Positions 20,400 through 31,687 are shown, counted from the first letter of the stretch. The stretch: DNA of 64,000 nt from Tillandsia leiboldiana (GCA_029204045.2 CM055081.1:4748812-4812811); one strand, 5' to 3'. Numbers and translations: made by a program. The notes: generated by a model not told the origin, from the sequence alone.

Positions 20400-22100
20400 A
20401 TCTACAATTTTACTAGTTGACTAATATTGCATTTGAAGAAGTTGTTCTTAAATGCATTTCGATTGTTCGTTAAGAAATGTCAAAAGTTTGCACAATGAAA
20501 ATGATTTTTTTTTCTTTTGGAATTGTCGAGAGCCTTTAGATGGCCCCCGCCCTGTTTGTACCATATATTTTTATTTTTTTTTTAAGCACTACTTATGAAA
20601 AATTTCCAGCACATGGGAGTGGAAGGAAGAAAACAAAAACCGGTCCTGGCCATATTAGAGCTCCGTGTCTATTACCATTGACCGTTGTTCGTGTTTTTAA
20701 TGGTTTGGTTTAAAATTTTGATGATTGATATTTAATTTTTTTAAAAAAAAATAAATAAATCAGATAGATTTACTATTTTTCTCGTAAAAGGAAAAAAAAA
20801 AATATATTGAATGAAATTAAGGTCAAAACTTCTCAACTGTAGAACCTTGATATCTTTTAACTATGAAAACTTTTTGTTGGCAGAGAGAATAGGCAAAATT
20901 ATCATAGAGACTGATAATTTCTTCCTAGGCCGTTTTTGGAGGTTCAAATAAGTTATTTAAAATTGATGATTTTTTTTTTTTATTGTATAACGATATGTTT
21001 TAATTTATTTTAAAAATATAATATTTATTCAAAAAAAATATAATATTTATTGTACAACTTGGGTGAGAACAATAGGAGGTGGATTGTTTGTAATCCATTT
21101 GAAATTCAAATTAATCCATTTGAAATTCGAAATTTGAATATGATCATGTATGAGAGAAAGAAAATATTGAGAATCTGGTATCGATCGTCGGGATTCCACA
21201 ATGAAAACATTAAATTAAAATTTTATCATAAATTCATCTTATCAACAAAAGTTGGAACCGACAAAACCAACAAAAAAAAAAAAAAAAAAAAAAAAAATGT
21301 GAGTGAAATAAAATTTATGAACTAATAAAAAAACTATACCAACTCCTCTTCTATAATAGATATCTTATGTATGTACCGGTGCACTAGATGTATACAATAA
21401 TATTCAACTTTTTCTCAAGTACGGTCTTATAGACTTAAAACGTATTCTACGTAAAAACTTTTAATATTGAAACTATATATAAAGCTCTACCCAAAATATA
21501 TCTAAATCTATTTAAATTAAAATTATATTCTAATTAATATTTAAATTTAAATTAATTTATTTTTAACAAATTTAAATATTAATTTTAATTTAATTAAAAT
21601 GTAATTACAAAACTAATTAAATCATAAAAAAATAATAGTGAAGGTGAGAGACTCCAAAGCAGTTATGGAGCGGAAAGATAATGTGTTAGTTATTCCGATG
21701 GGCTAAAAGAGTATAGAAGAGGAAAAAGACTATAAAAAAAAAAAAAAAAACCAAACATGATATAAAAAAATCAAATCATTCATCTTTTATCCTACAAGTA
21801 GGCAAGTAGCTGCTGACCATGGCGGCTAAAAGAGTATAGAAGAGAAAAAAGACTAAAAAAAAAAAAAAAAAAACCAAACATGATATAAAAAAATCATGTC
21901 ATTCATCTTTTATCCTACCAGTAGGCAAGTAGCTGCAGTGTTATTTAGGAGCAGCTGCAATTTAGAGGTCTTTCATTTACAGAATGTCATACTTTACATT
22001 CTCCATCCTGACCCACTTCGATCATCACGTCAAACCATCTCATTCTCCACCGACAAAATGTTTTCTCACACTACAGTCCAAAAATGTTAGTTTTCTCAGA
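20400..22100. other. Intergenic region with a local tandem duplication
   Basis: AT-rich, no gene seen. At about 21703-21935 a unit of roughly 120 bp ('aaaagagtatagaagag', an A run, 'ccaaacatgatataaaaaaatca', 'ttcatcttttatccta', 'gtaggcaagtagctgc') is present twice in tandem, with A-runs of different length. A 25-base A run occurs at 21272-21297. Confidence 0.6.
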
Positions 22101-22111
22101 CTGCTGTCCAA

Positions 22112-22565
22112 ATATAACGATCCGACCTACTAGCAATAATAATTCGTTGGATCTAAATTATAGTCCAAAATATTTAAATCCAGTCAATGTGGGACTATTG
22201 GGGTGTCACAGGCTTTTTCCATTTAGGCCTGACGTTATCGTCAATCCAAACACACACACAGCAGTCCAACATCACCAGGCGATGTGAGATTTATTTCGCT
22301 AGCCCCGTCATCTAGACGGCGATGTGATACTTGTCTCACTAGTTCCGTCATCTAGACCTAGACTCAGTCAAGACTCGCCATACACTTCCGATTGGTTATT
22401 GATTCTGATACCAAATATAACGACTCGTCCTACTAGCAATAATAACTCGTTGGACCTACACCACAACCTAAAATACTTAAGCCTAATTATTATTATTAAT
22501 ATCTATGTCTTATATATATTCAAACACATCCACATTACTATCGATGTGAAACTATTAAGTGTCAC
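22112..22565 (-). mobile_element. TRIM-type miniature LTR retrotransposon
   Basis: Two related copies of 'tataacga(t/c)(c)cg..cctactagcaataataa(t/c)tcgttgga' (22112 and 22415) end in 'ggtgtcaca' and 'agtgtcac'. A short internal region lies between them, bearing 'gattctgataccaa' (22401-22414), the complement of a Met-tRNA primer-binding site next to the right-hand LTR. So the element reads on the minus strand. The internal text 'caccaggcgatgtgagat' also occurs in the Cassandra internal region (about 1792 and 1397). No coding capacity. LTR ends have diverged, so this is an old copy. Confidence 0.65.
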
Positions 22566-23145
22566 CCTTCATCATGTACAAAATGATGTTTTGGATCCGG
22601 CTATTCTACGGCGGTTCCATTTAGTTCGACTTAATCCGAATTAGCGTTTAAAACTTGAGATCATTAACCATTTAACCAAAATTTTTCACTAGCATTTGAA
22701 AGCCTTGAGATCATCATTCGATGTGTGAATTTTATTGGTCTTTCTTTGTTTATTTTTTGGATTCATCAAGTTTGAAAATGAATGAACTGGATCGCTTCGC
22801 ATGTCATCTGCGATTTCTATGCCTACAAGTGCAATATTGGAAGATCATTTTTATCATTAAAAAATATTTTTTATATATTTCAAGTCGAATGTATATTTTA
22901 TACCCGATCTAATGAAATAATTTTATTCTTTTATTTTAAAATAACAAATGAAAAAATTACTATTCTAAAATAATTTGAAATGTTCCGATAACATTACTCT
23001 TTAACATTTATTACTAACTTCACATAGACCCTTTTACAAATCTAAATTTATTATTCTTATAATTTTTTATTTTATTTTATTTTATTTTTTGGATAAAGCG
23101 ATTTTGTCATTGGACGGTGCCAAACGCCATAGCGATGTAACGCGT

Positions 23146-23153
23146 CCACGTGG
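23146..23153. promoter_or_regulatory. G-box in the promoter of the SOQ1-like fragment
   Basis: ccacgtgg, a perfect G-box, 167 bp upstream of the ATG at 23320. G-boxes bind bZIP and bHLH (PIF) factors and are common in light-regulated plastid genes, which fits SOQ1. It implies the promoter travelled with the exon. Confidence 0.45.
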
Positions 23154-23319
23154 CGACTCGCCGCTCTGTTCGATTCATCACCACCGATCGCCTCTAAAAC
23201 GGAGACCACCACTTCGTAATCCGGGAATCCAGGGGCATTATAGTCATTTCAACTGGCCCAAAGTCTCCGTATTTCCATCGTCGCGTCTCAACGAACGCAA
23301 AACGCGTGAGGTGAAAAGC

Positions 23320-23721
23320 ATGGCGCTGTGGCTCACCACTCCGAGCTTTTCACTTGCTTTTTTCCCAAACTACCTCGGAAATCCCCCAATTTACCTCATT
23401 TGTCCCGCGTCGTCTTCCTCCTCCTCCGCCACCGCCGCCCTTACCCGGCCGAAACCCTAGCTCCGCCGCTCTCCGCACAGCGGAGCGGCGGCGGCGGCGT
23501 CTCCCGAGTTTCGTCGCTGCGGCAGGAGCAGCGAGTGGAGGAGGAGATCGCTCGGGAGGAGGCGAATGGGGGCAAGTGGGGTAAGGTCTCTGCCGTCCTC
23601 TTTGACATGGATGGAGTCCTCTGCAACAGCGAGGAGCCCTCGCGCATGGCGGCGGTCGACGTCTTCGCCGAGATGGGCGTCTCCGTCACCGTCGAGGACT
23701 TTGTCCCTTTCATGGGGACCG
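23320..23721 (+). pseudogene. SOQ1-like (SUPPRESSOR OF QUENCHING 1) first exon, orphan and frameshifted
   Basis: The start 'MALWLTTPSFSLAFF' followed by a serine/alanine-rich stretch resembles the plastid transit peptide of SOQ1 proteins. The last 40 residues ('WGKVSAVLFDMDGVLCNSE', 'AAVDVFAEMG', 'DFVPFMGTG') are the start of its HAD-hydrolase domain, with the DxD catalytic motif. The exon ends at 23721 before gtaatg. The ATG frame and the HAD frame differ: the ATG frame hits a stop at 23458-23460, and the HAD frame has a stop at 23307 and no upstream ATG. None of the further HAD, thioredoxin or NHL exons appear downstream, where a hAT remnant begins 143 bp into the intron. In intact form SOQ1 is a thylakoid protein that prevents a slow form of photoprotective quenching. 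This copy looks dead. Confidence 0.75.
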
Positions 23722-24349
23722 GTAATGTTGTTCCCTTCCTTTCCTTGATCAGTATGTCATGGAGGTATCGAACATTTCTATTGTAGGTTTCAAACACTAG
23801 GGAACGATTCTGAATTATGATGCGAAACCACTACTATTCTAGTCCTAAAGCGTAGGGTGGGGTTCAGGGACGAAGCCAGGAGTTTGATTCTGGATGGGCC
23901 AAAAATATATTATATAAAATATATTAATTTTTAAAAATTATTAATAAAATAAATTATATATAAAAAATTCAAAATATAAAAATGCTAAAGAAAATTTTAA
24001 AAAAATTGCTTACCATTCAAAAGTTAGAATAGTGCTCGACGCTCCATCAAGTCACGAAATCCATCAATGATTGAATCAATAGTAATCTGCATGAGAAAAT
24101 TGCAAATGATCTACCAATTATGAAGGAAATATAACTAACGGAAACATAATGAAGAGAATAATAGTATGGATGAGTCCTAAAAAATTTATCTTACATAGTA
24201 ACATAATGTTGCTGAACTATTCCATATTTGACAAAAGTTAGGACTAAATTGTAGTGCAAGGACCTATCCAAGAAATGGAGACGCCCATAAAGTCATCACT
24301 ACTAAGGCAGCTACAAAATAGAAAAATAGAATGTGACCACCCGGGAAAA

Positions 24350-24520
24350 AAAAAAAGACGCATATCTCTCTTTTTTTAGGATATATCTTCCAGATCATGA
24401 TAACACCATCAGCACTTCCTGAGAGCAGATAATGCCTCTCCATATCTTGAACTGTCAGATAAGAGAGTAATTTAGCCCAAGAACTCCATATCTTGACTTG
24501 AGTTCTGACAGATAAGTTTC
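24350..24520 (-). pseudogene. Captured WD40-repeat gene fragment
   Basis: On the minus strand about 50 codons are open around 24360-24510. They read '...TQVKIWSSWAKLLSY' and then '...HYLLSGSADGVIMIWKIYP'. The pattern, one repeat ending in 'VKIWS' and the next in 'SGSADGVIMIWK', is that of a WD40 repeat. No start, stop or splice context links it to a gene here. I infer transduction by the hAT element but cannot identify the parent gene. Confidence 0.5.
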
Positions 24521-24732
24521 TCCTTATACTTTTCTTTCAAAAGTATGATAACGCATGAAAAAATAAGAATTTCTTTTCAATTATATTATATAAAATAAAA
24601 TATATTATATAAAATATATTATATAAAATATATTAATCTTTAAAAATTATTAATAAAACAAACTATATATAAAAAATTCAAAATAAAAAAATGCTAATGA
24701 AAATTTTAAAAAAATTGCTTACCATTCAAAAG

Positions 24733-25700
24733 TTAGAATAGTGCTCGACGCTCATTCAAGTCACGAAATCCATCAATGATTGAATCAATAGTAAACTTCT
24801 CGGCAATTTCTCTTTCAATATACACGATCAAAGAATTAGTGAGAAAGTCATCATCCATCTTATTCCGGAGATCGGTTTTAATAATGTTCATAGCGGAAAA
24901 TACCCGTTCGGTAGTTGCAGTTGAAACTGGAAGAGTTAGGACAAGTTTAACCAATCGATAGAGAAGGGGATATATTTCTGATTTTCTTGTTGCCACCAAC
25001 CATTGACAAAACTCAGAAATAGTTGTCAATTTTTGCAAATCAAAATGTCGCGAAATTTCAAATTCATAGTGACGAAGCTCTATTCTCAACTCTTCTTTTT
25101 CTAACTCCGTAAAGTCATGAGGATAAAATCTTTTCGCAAGATTACAAATGTCATCAATATTAAAAGATTTGCAACCATCTTTAGGATCCAAAGCACAACT
25201 CAGAGTAAGTAATTCTATCATATTGTCACTAAATCTTGTACTCAACTCTTGTAATTGACAATCTATTGCACCATTAAAAATATCAACTCGATAGTGATGC
25301 TCAAGTGTAATATGATCTCGTTGAAGGCGAGCACGACCTCCTCTTCCCACATAAGGAGCAGACATAATTGGAACTTCTATGTCATAGTTCGCACAAAATA
25401 ACTTTACTTTGTCAAAAAGTGAACTCCATCCTTCATCTCTAAGCTTTTGAATAAGTGATTTTGTTGATGTCACAAGATGCATAGCATTAAGAATATCTTG
25501 AGATTTGCGTTGCAAATGTTGACAAAGAATGTAGGTCACTTCCGTTATTTCTTTCATGAGATGCAAGATAAACACAAATTCAAAAGATGTCATTGCCTTA
25601 TGAGCTAAATGTGCTTCACCGTGTTGAGATGCATTAGATCATTCGTCAATAATATTCTCTAAAACTGCACATGTTGCCTTAAACATTCTTAGCAAACTAG
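24733..25700 (-). pseudogene. hAT transposase C-terminal part (zinc finger MYM-type 1-like)
   Basis: 286 aa are open, with the arrangement of plant hAT proteins annotated as ZMYM1-like or TTF-type: 'FEFVFILHLMKEITEVTYILCQHLQRKSQDI', 'DGCKSFNIDDICNLAKRFYP', 'FCQWLVATRK' and the C-terminal dimerisation motif 'LVKLVLTLPVSTATTERVFS'. Further N-terminal text upstream (25594-25700) contains an in-frame stop. The catalytic N-terminal half is missing, so the protein cannot be active. Confidence 0.85.
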
Positions 25701-25704
25701 TAGA

Positions 25705-26857
25705 TTTTTCTCCTAAGTTTATTTCCATGCAAGATCAACCTACAACTAGGTTTATTAATCACTATCATGCAAGGCTAAACCCCGAAATTTCTCTTTTATA
25801 CCTCTCTAGGGCTAAACCCTAATTTTAACCCACTATACAATAGTTTTAGGGTTTTACTCTTACAACAAAGCTTCTAAAATTGAAGAAAGCAAAGGAAGAG
25901 AGATGAGTTCACCATTTTCGGTGAAATCTCCCACCTTGAATATTCTTTTAAAAGAAAGGTGGCTTGATCACTTGAATCACCACGAAATCCCCTAAAAATA
26001 GAATAAAAATTCATAAGAGATTATTCTATCTCCCTTAGGATCCATAAAAGTCAAAAATTTCGAAACCTTAAAATTTTTCCACATATCTTTCTTGAGCAAC
26101 CAAGCAGAAGAGATGGGGAAAGGGTTTTCCTTCTTCTCTCAAAAGCCTTTCTTGAGGTCCTCTCCAACTTCAACAAGTTGTTTTGGAGATCAAACCCTTA
26201 GCACAAGCCGTCCAGAGTGGCTTCCCCCACCCCCTATTGCTGCTTCTTCTTATATGGAGAAAAACGAAAGGAAAGAGAAAGGAGAAATAGAGTGTGAGAG
26301 AGGGAGAGAAAAAGAAGGGTTTTACAAATGGGTTTTGGTCAAAGGGTAGGTAAGGGTGACAGCGGGTGTGAAATAACCCAATTGTCCCTGAGAAAATCCC
26401 CAATTTACGACAAAACCATGTCAGCCTCCACGCGTTTCGGGCGCCCGCGACCCCGTCCTGGCGTCCGAAACGTCGAAGCTACTATTCCTCTGGACGATCC
26501 AGGGCGCCCTCACCTGCACCCGCTATTATTCATCCGAGCGCCCACAGGACACTCCGAGCGTCCGAAAGTCCGCACGCACCAAAACCCAGCTCTCAAGTTG
26601 AGAGTCCAGAAGTACAGACAGGGAGCCCACGCTTGCGCCCGCTATTATAGCTCCGGGTGCCCGCAAGACATCCCGAGCGTCCGAAATATGTCTGAAGCTC
26701 CAGACTGAGCTGTTTTCGCCCGTTTTCGACTCAACTTCGATTCAAGTGCGATTTGTTTCGAACCAAACTTACTCTGACTCATTTTTATCATATTTTTAAA
26801 CATATTTAGGGTGACTTAGTCGCACTTTACTATTTTAGCGAAAGCCGGTAAACCACA
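25705..26857 (-). repeat. Truncated LTR related to the 40.4-50.1 kb gypsy element
   Basis: Read on the minus strand it starts at 26857 (tgtggtttaccggctttcgctaaa), like the LTR at 40386 (tgtagtgctccggctttcgctaaa). The similarity continues to about 25705 ('cctaggttgatcttgcatg' area versus 'ggttgttcttgcatgtgt'). The end of the LTR is missing at the hAT junction. The 26400-26720 part is GC-rich with 'cgagcgtccgaaa' repeats. Confidence 0.75.
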
Positions 26858-26869
26858 CTAGGGGTCAAT

Positions 26870-27370
26870 AAGCAAAAGCATAGGGCAGCGAATATGAGAA
26901 AGTATCTGATACTAAGTCTATTGACTAGTCTAATGTAGAAGAAGAGACCAAGAAAAGGAAAGAAAAAGCACCTATAACTACTTGAAAAAGAACTCCTCAA
27001 CATAATACCTGTGGACCAGTTATTAGAGAACGAGCTTCTACTGTTGAGCGTGAGAGAAAGACAAAGCACACCACGAAAACTGAAATTGTGATCCTAAATG
27101 TTGTAAAGCTTTCGCCAACAGAACCTGTGTTGGGGAGAGGTTTGTAAACTTCAGCGAACTTACTAGAAAAGTACCGGAGTTTTGGTCGTTTAATGCAAAA
27201 GGCCCCTATAGAACCAGTTGGAAGGTTTCAACCTCGCACAAGATTCTGTTTGGAATTGATATGTGAGTTCTATCTTAAAGCACAAGTAGATGAAAAGATC
27301 ATGACACAGGAAGTTTTAAATTTGTAACTTCAATACATGGTGTCAAAGTCGTTGTTACACCGGAGAAAGT
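26870..27370 (+). pseudogene. Decayed Transposase_32-like ORF
   Basis: Follows the nucleotide sequence of the copia-borne ORF at about 7740-8190: 'aaaaagcacctataact' vs 'aaaagcacctatggct', 'ggaccagttattagagaacg' vs 'ggaccggtaatacgcgaacg', 'gttggggagaggtttgtaaacttcagcgaac' region vs 'attggagagcgacacgttaattttaacgag'. Stops and indels break it. It shows that the ORF family has moved more than once in this genome. Confidence 0.6.
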
Positions 27371-27419
27371 GTAGCAAACTGAACTTTTACAAAAGGTGGA
27401 GTTCTGGTAAGAAGTAGCT

Positions 27420-27877
27420 TGCAGAGTGTAATAAATCAAATTCCAATTTTACTGTATTGGAATTTGACCAAATTGGGCAAAGTGCAGTCAAGAGGTGACT
27501 ATGAACGTGGCTAAATTGAGTTCCCAGGGTTTTGGAATAATTAGAAGAGAGTTACTCTATGGAGCAAAAGCGAAAATTTTTAGACGAAATATTTTTGGAC
27601 CATTTTACTCTCGGGTTCGGACCTTGACTTAAGGGACCGAACCCTGATGTTACTGTTGAGTGACCCAAACATCAAAATTCGATCTATGGAGGGAAGGACA
27701 TGTCCTTCGTCGTGAAATTCCTGGAATGAGGTTCAAGGACCAATCCCTTTGGGAAGGTCCAGTTCCTCCTCGGTTTGGGTGCCCAATGAAAAGGTATTTC
27801 GATAATTTTGGAGGTAGGAGCTTTGCTAAAAAGCAGACCCTTCCCCTTTTTTCTGTATGCCCACACACACACACACC

Positions 27878-27922
<45 letters not shown>

Positions 27923-28577
27923 AGCTCTTTCACTCTTACTCACTCTCATCTCCCTCTCTCTAGGAGCTCTCCGAGGTGGGGATTGAGCTTCGAGAAGCTT
28001 GGAGAAGTGGTGGTGGAAGCTCTCAGACACGCGAAGCTTGGAGGGCTTCGGGCCAAGTTGAGATTTTTGGATTCTAAGTTTAGGATTTTAGATTTAACTC
28101 TTGTATTTGAGTTTTCATCTAGACTACAAATTGTAGAGATTAGCGGACGAAATTAGATTTCACCATAATTTTGGAAAACCCTAGGTTGAAAGAGAAATTT
28201 TAGATTTAAAGGGTTTAAAAACTATTTAACCTTTTGAAACTCTAATTGAAGGTTAAAGGAATGCATGGGGCAACTTCATTTCGAGAAACGAAAATCCCCG
28301 AAGATCAATTTGAAGTAACGAACAGAAATCGATCGTTTTAGGCGAACGAGCTTGAAGGCGAACGTATAGGCCGCAGGAGTTTAATTGTAAGTATCTACAA
28401 GCAATTGAAAGTGAACCTAGATGAATTGTGCTTTACTGAAGTGATTAGGTCACTTTCACGTAGAAATAATAAAATTTGTTATTATTTCACTTAATGCATA
28501 TAATGATATACAAGATGAAATTCCGAATGCATGCCAGACAAGATGATGGTGATGACAATAATGGCGAGGACGCCAAC
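27420..28577 (+). repeat. LTR-like repeat fragment, family unassigned
   Basis: Contains a promoter-like middle ((ga)n at 27879-27919, then a leader-like CT-rich stretch) and a 3' part (28171-28577) present again at 57418-57818. The style resembles gypsy LTRs, but I see no matching ends or target duplication. The ORFs at 27650-28156 do not look coding. Confidence 0.4.
27879..27919 (+). repeat. (GA)n microsatellite
   Basis: About 20 GA units following a short (CA)n tract (27861-27876). Confidence 0.95.
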
Positions 28578-28578
28578 A

Positions 28579-28773
28579 CCCCGTTTGGATGTGGTATAAA
28601 GGGGGATATCCCACCTTTATACCCAAACGGATTTGGGATATCCCCGTTTGGGGATATCCCCCCAAACGGGGATATCCCCGGGTTTGGGGGAGGGATATCC
28701 TCACCTCCCCCAAACCGGCCGGGGATAAACCCCTGTCCCTTCCCAAGGCAGCAGTGCCTTGGGAAGGGACATT

Positions 28774-28813
<40 letters not shown>

Positions 28814-29628
28814 TTTTAAGCTTTGGGCGGGTTTTTTTTTTTAATTAAAATTTTTAAATTTTAAAAAATATTTATATTTTAAATTTTAAATTTTATAAAT
28901 TTTAAATTTTAAATATTTATATTTTAAATTTTAAATTTTAATTAAAATAGTTTATATTTTAAATTTTAAATTTTAAATTTTAAAAAATATTTAAATTATA
29001 AATTTATAATTTTATAAAATTTAATTTTTTAAAATTTTTTTTATAAATTTAAATTTAATTTTTTTTTTCCTTTCTTTTATATTCCTTTTTTTTCGTTTTT
29101 TTTTTCTCTTTTATGCTTCAGGGTTTTTTTTAAAATTTTAATTTTTTATATTTTATAAATTTTAATTTTTTATATTTTATAAATTTATATATATTTATAT
29201 TTTATTAAAATTATAAATATATTTATATTTTATTAAATTATATAAAATTATAAATTTATAATTTTAAAAAATAATATTAATATTAAAATTGTAAAATTTA
29301 TATAATTTTTTTATAATTTTTTAAAAATTTATATAAATTTTAAAATTAAAATTTTTACTCTACTTAAAATATTTTAATACATTATTTAATTATCAAATTT
29401 ATAATATACATAAAAATAAAGGTCACATCGTCATTAAACATAAAAGTCAACTTTATACCTCTTATTCATCATCACCAATCCAAACACCTATTTTCTTATA
29501 CCAGGTTTAAACCAAGTTTAAGCCTCATTCACATCCAAACACAATTTAGGTTTATCCCAGGTTTATTCCTTACTTTATATCTATACCTGGTATAACTCAT
29601 TCCGGTATAAGCCACATCCAAACGGTAC
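28579..29628. mobile_element. DNA element with inverted ends (ccgtttggatgtgg)
   Basis: The left end reads ccccgtttggatgtggtataaa, and the complement of the right end reads taccgtttggatgtggcttata. The related sequence at 57.8 kb runs straight from 'ggacaccaa' to 'tgctatctatct', where this locus has the element between 'ggacgccaa' and 'tgctatctatct', so that copy acts as an empty site. The interior is a GC-rich palindrome cluster (28600-28770), a T run, then AT-rich filler. No transposase. Target duplication is unclear, so the superfamily is left open. Confidence 0.65.
28735..28770. other. Perfect 16-bp hairpin
   Basis: gtcccttcccaaggca, loop gcag, then tgccttgggaagggac. It lies just after several GGGGATATCCCC-like palindromes (28603, 28635, 28650, 28668, 28692) and before a 36-base T run. 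A transcript from the plus strand would have hairpin-plus-T terminator geometry, probably by chance. Confidence 0.8.
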
Positions 29629-29641
29629 CTTGCTATCTATC

Positions 29642-30297
29642 TACTTGCATGTTTTTCTTTCATATTTTTTTACAAAAAGAAAAAGACCTTTTATGTCATG
29701 AAATTACTTTATTAGAATTTTTTTTCAATATCATTTTCATAATGCTTTTAACTTTCTTTTCTAGAAAACATGCCTAAAATCTTTGCTATACGTTGCAGCT
29801 GCATTAAAAATTCTGCATCCACGAAGAATGAAGACTGCTACTAAGCATTATAAAGATTACATATCATTGCCAAGAAAGATGTATTCAATACTACTAGCCT
29901 AATTATCAATAACACAGACTGTTTTGTATTAAATATTTGGCTAAATAATCAATCAAATATGTATATTCTATGTGTTTTCCATATATTTCAATAGAAAAAA
30001 AATTAATATTATTTTTTTTTTTGAAAGAAAAGTAACATGCTACCGACTTTGTTTATTTTTTTTTAAAAAATAAACTTAACTAGAAATGTAAAGCAACTAG
30101 GCTTCAAACTTGAAACCTCGGTACCAACCACCAAGTCCTTTAACATTTGCACTAGAGATCTGGGATACCAACCACCAATATTGTTAGTTATAAAAATTTA
30201 CTATAATAATACCTTTCTGCGGCATCAAGCAAGAATAACGAGTGTTTCAATAAAATAAAAAAGCACATGCAAAAACCACCACAAGATCCACCAGTAA
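29642..30297. other. AT-rich intergenic stretch
   Basis: No gene seen. Two copies of 'accaaccaccaa' at 30121 and 30167. Confidence 0.5.
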
Positions 30298-31287
30298 GGA
30301 CCCGTTTGGAAAACCTTTTGAAACAGAGTTTTGAACCACTTTACTCTGATTTTTAAAAAACATTTTTTTATTAGTCAGCCCATTTGGATGGCCTACGTGC
30401 GACTTCTCTCGCCCTCTTTCGCATTTCACCCCTTTTTTAAAATTTAAAATTTAAAATTTAAAATTAAAAATGTAAATTAAAAATTTTAAAATTTAAAATT
30501 TAAAATTTAAAATTTAAAATTTTAATTTTAATTTTTAATTTAATTTTAAATTTTTAATTTTTAATTTTTACCTTTAATTTTTAAAATTTAAATTCAAAGT
30601 TAAATTTTAAATTTTAAATTTTAAATTTTAAATTTTAATTTAAAATTTTAAATTTTAAATTTTAATTTTAAATTTTAAAATTTAAATTTTAAGTTTTAAA
30701 TTTTTAAATTTTAAATTTTAAATTTTAATTTTAAATTTTAAAATTTAAATTTTAAGTTTTAAATTTTTAATTTTTAATTTTTAATTTTTAATTTTTAATT
30801 TTTAATTTTAAATTTTATATTTTTAAATTTTAATTTTAATTTTAATTTTATATTTTATATTTTAATTAAAAAATTAAATTTAAAATTTTATATTTTATAT
30901 TTTTAAATTTGAAATTTAAAATTTAAAATTTCACATTCAAATTTTAAAATTCAAATTTAATTTTAAAATTTAAAATTTAAAATTTTAAATTTAAAATTTC
31001 ACATTCAAATTTTAAAATTTTAAAATTCAAATTCAATTTTAAAATTTTTAAATTTAAAATTTAAATCCTAAGTTTAAAATTTTAAAATTAAAAATTAAAA
31101 AATATATTTTTAAATTTAATTTTTTGTATTGAAAGTTTAAATTTAAAACAAATTTTTTTTTTTAAGTTCACAATTCAAACAGTAAAAACAGAGTAATATT
31201 TTTACATAGTATTGAAATTTTTAAAATATCAAATATGTTGTAAAAAAAAAAATTTGTTTTATTTTTCTATAGTTGTCAAACGGACAC
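30298..31287. mobile_element. PIF/Harbinger-like element filled with tttaaattt repeats
   Basis: Flanked by TAA on both sides (30295-30297 and 31288-31290), the 3-bp duplication of PIF/Harbinger elements. Ends are ggacccgtttgg and, in complement, gtgtccgtttga. The interior is about 700 bp of (t/a)-only sequence built from 'attttaaa' and 'tttaattt' units. No coding region, so it is a long Tourist-type MITE. Confidence 0.65.
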
Positions 31288-31687
31288 TAAGTCTGAGAGA
31301 ACAGATAAAAAAAAACAACATGATATTGACTATAAACAAACATGACAACCTTGAATCAAATTTTGCACTTAATTACTCAGATAATAAAAATTGCAATATT
31401 CAAGTCTTATCAGCTGTCATTTCATGTGCTTGATTTCATGGAGAATCACGGGATAATATCATCAGTTTGGCATGAATCTCATTTGCACAACCATAATTCA
31501 GATTCCAGACAACAATGATTCTTGACCAGAAATATGTACAAAGGAAAGCCCAGTCAAAAATCAAAGAACTGTAATTTCAGCTTCTGTTTATCATGTTCAA
31601 CTAAAAGAAGCCTGATGAGTGATGAGTGGTCCTATATGTGAGAAGCACCATAGATATTTAGTTACCTAGCTTTGGGGTTTCTAATTA

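Larger units (their letters stand above)
23865..25704 (-). mobile_element. hAT transposon remnant (ZMYM1/TTF type) with captured gene fragment
   Basis: The left end 'cagggacgaagccagg' (23865) matches the typical 'caggggcgaagccagg' terminus of this hAT group. The transposase C terminus is at 24733-25593. Sequence at 23905-24082 is repeated at 24604-24793 (same AT-rich tail plus the last transposase codons), bracketing about 520 bp of unrelated sequence with WD40-coding text. The 5' end is missing: the element stops at about 25704 against a gypsy LTR. Confidence 0.72.

Noticed and set aside
22574..22644. AAA-ATPase-like text (VLDPAILRRF)
   Set aside because: Only about 10 residues match, there is no Walker motif or neighbouring exon; too short to call.
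23089..23460. Separate 123-codon ORF upstream of SOQ1
   Set aside because: It is promoter sequence joined to the transit-peptide frame; the ATG at 23320 is the sensible start of that frame.
28735..28810. Bacterial-type terminator (hairpin plus T run)
   Set aside because: Geometry fits but the organism is a plant and no transcript is seen; treated as a transposon palindrome.
30105..30185. tRNA or SINE with accaaccaccaa repeats
   Set aside because: No cloverleaf or convincing A/B boxes in either direction.
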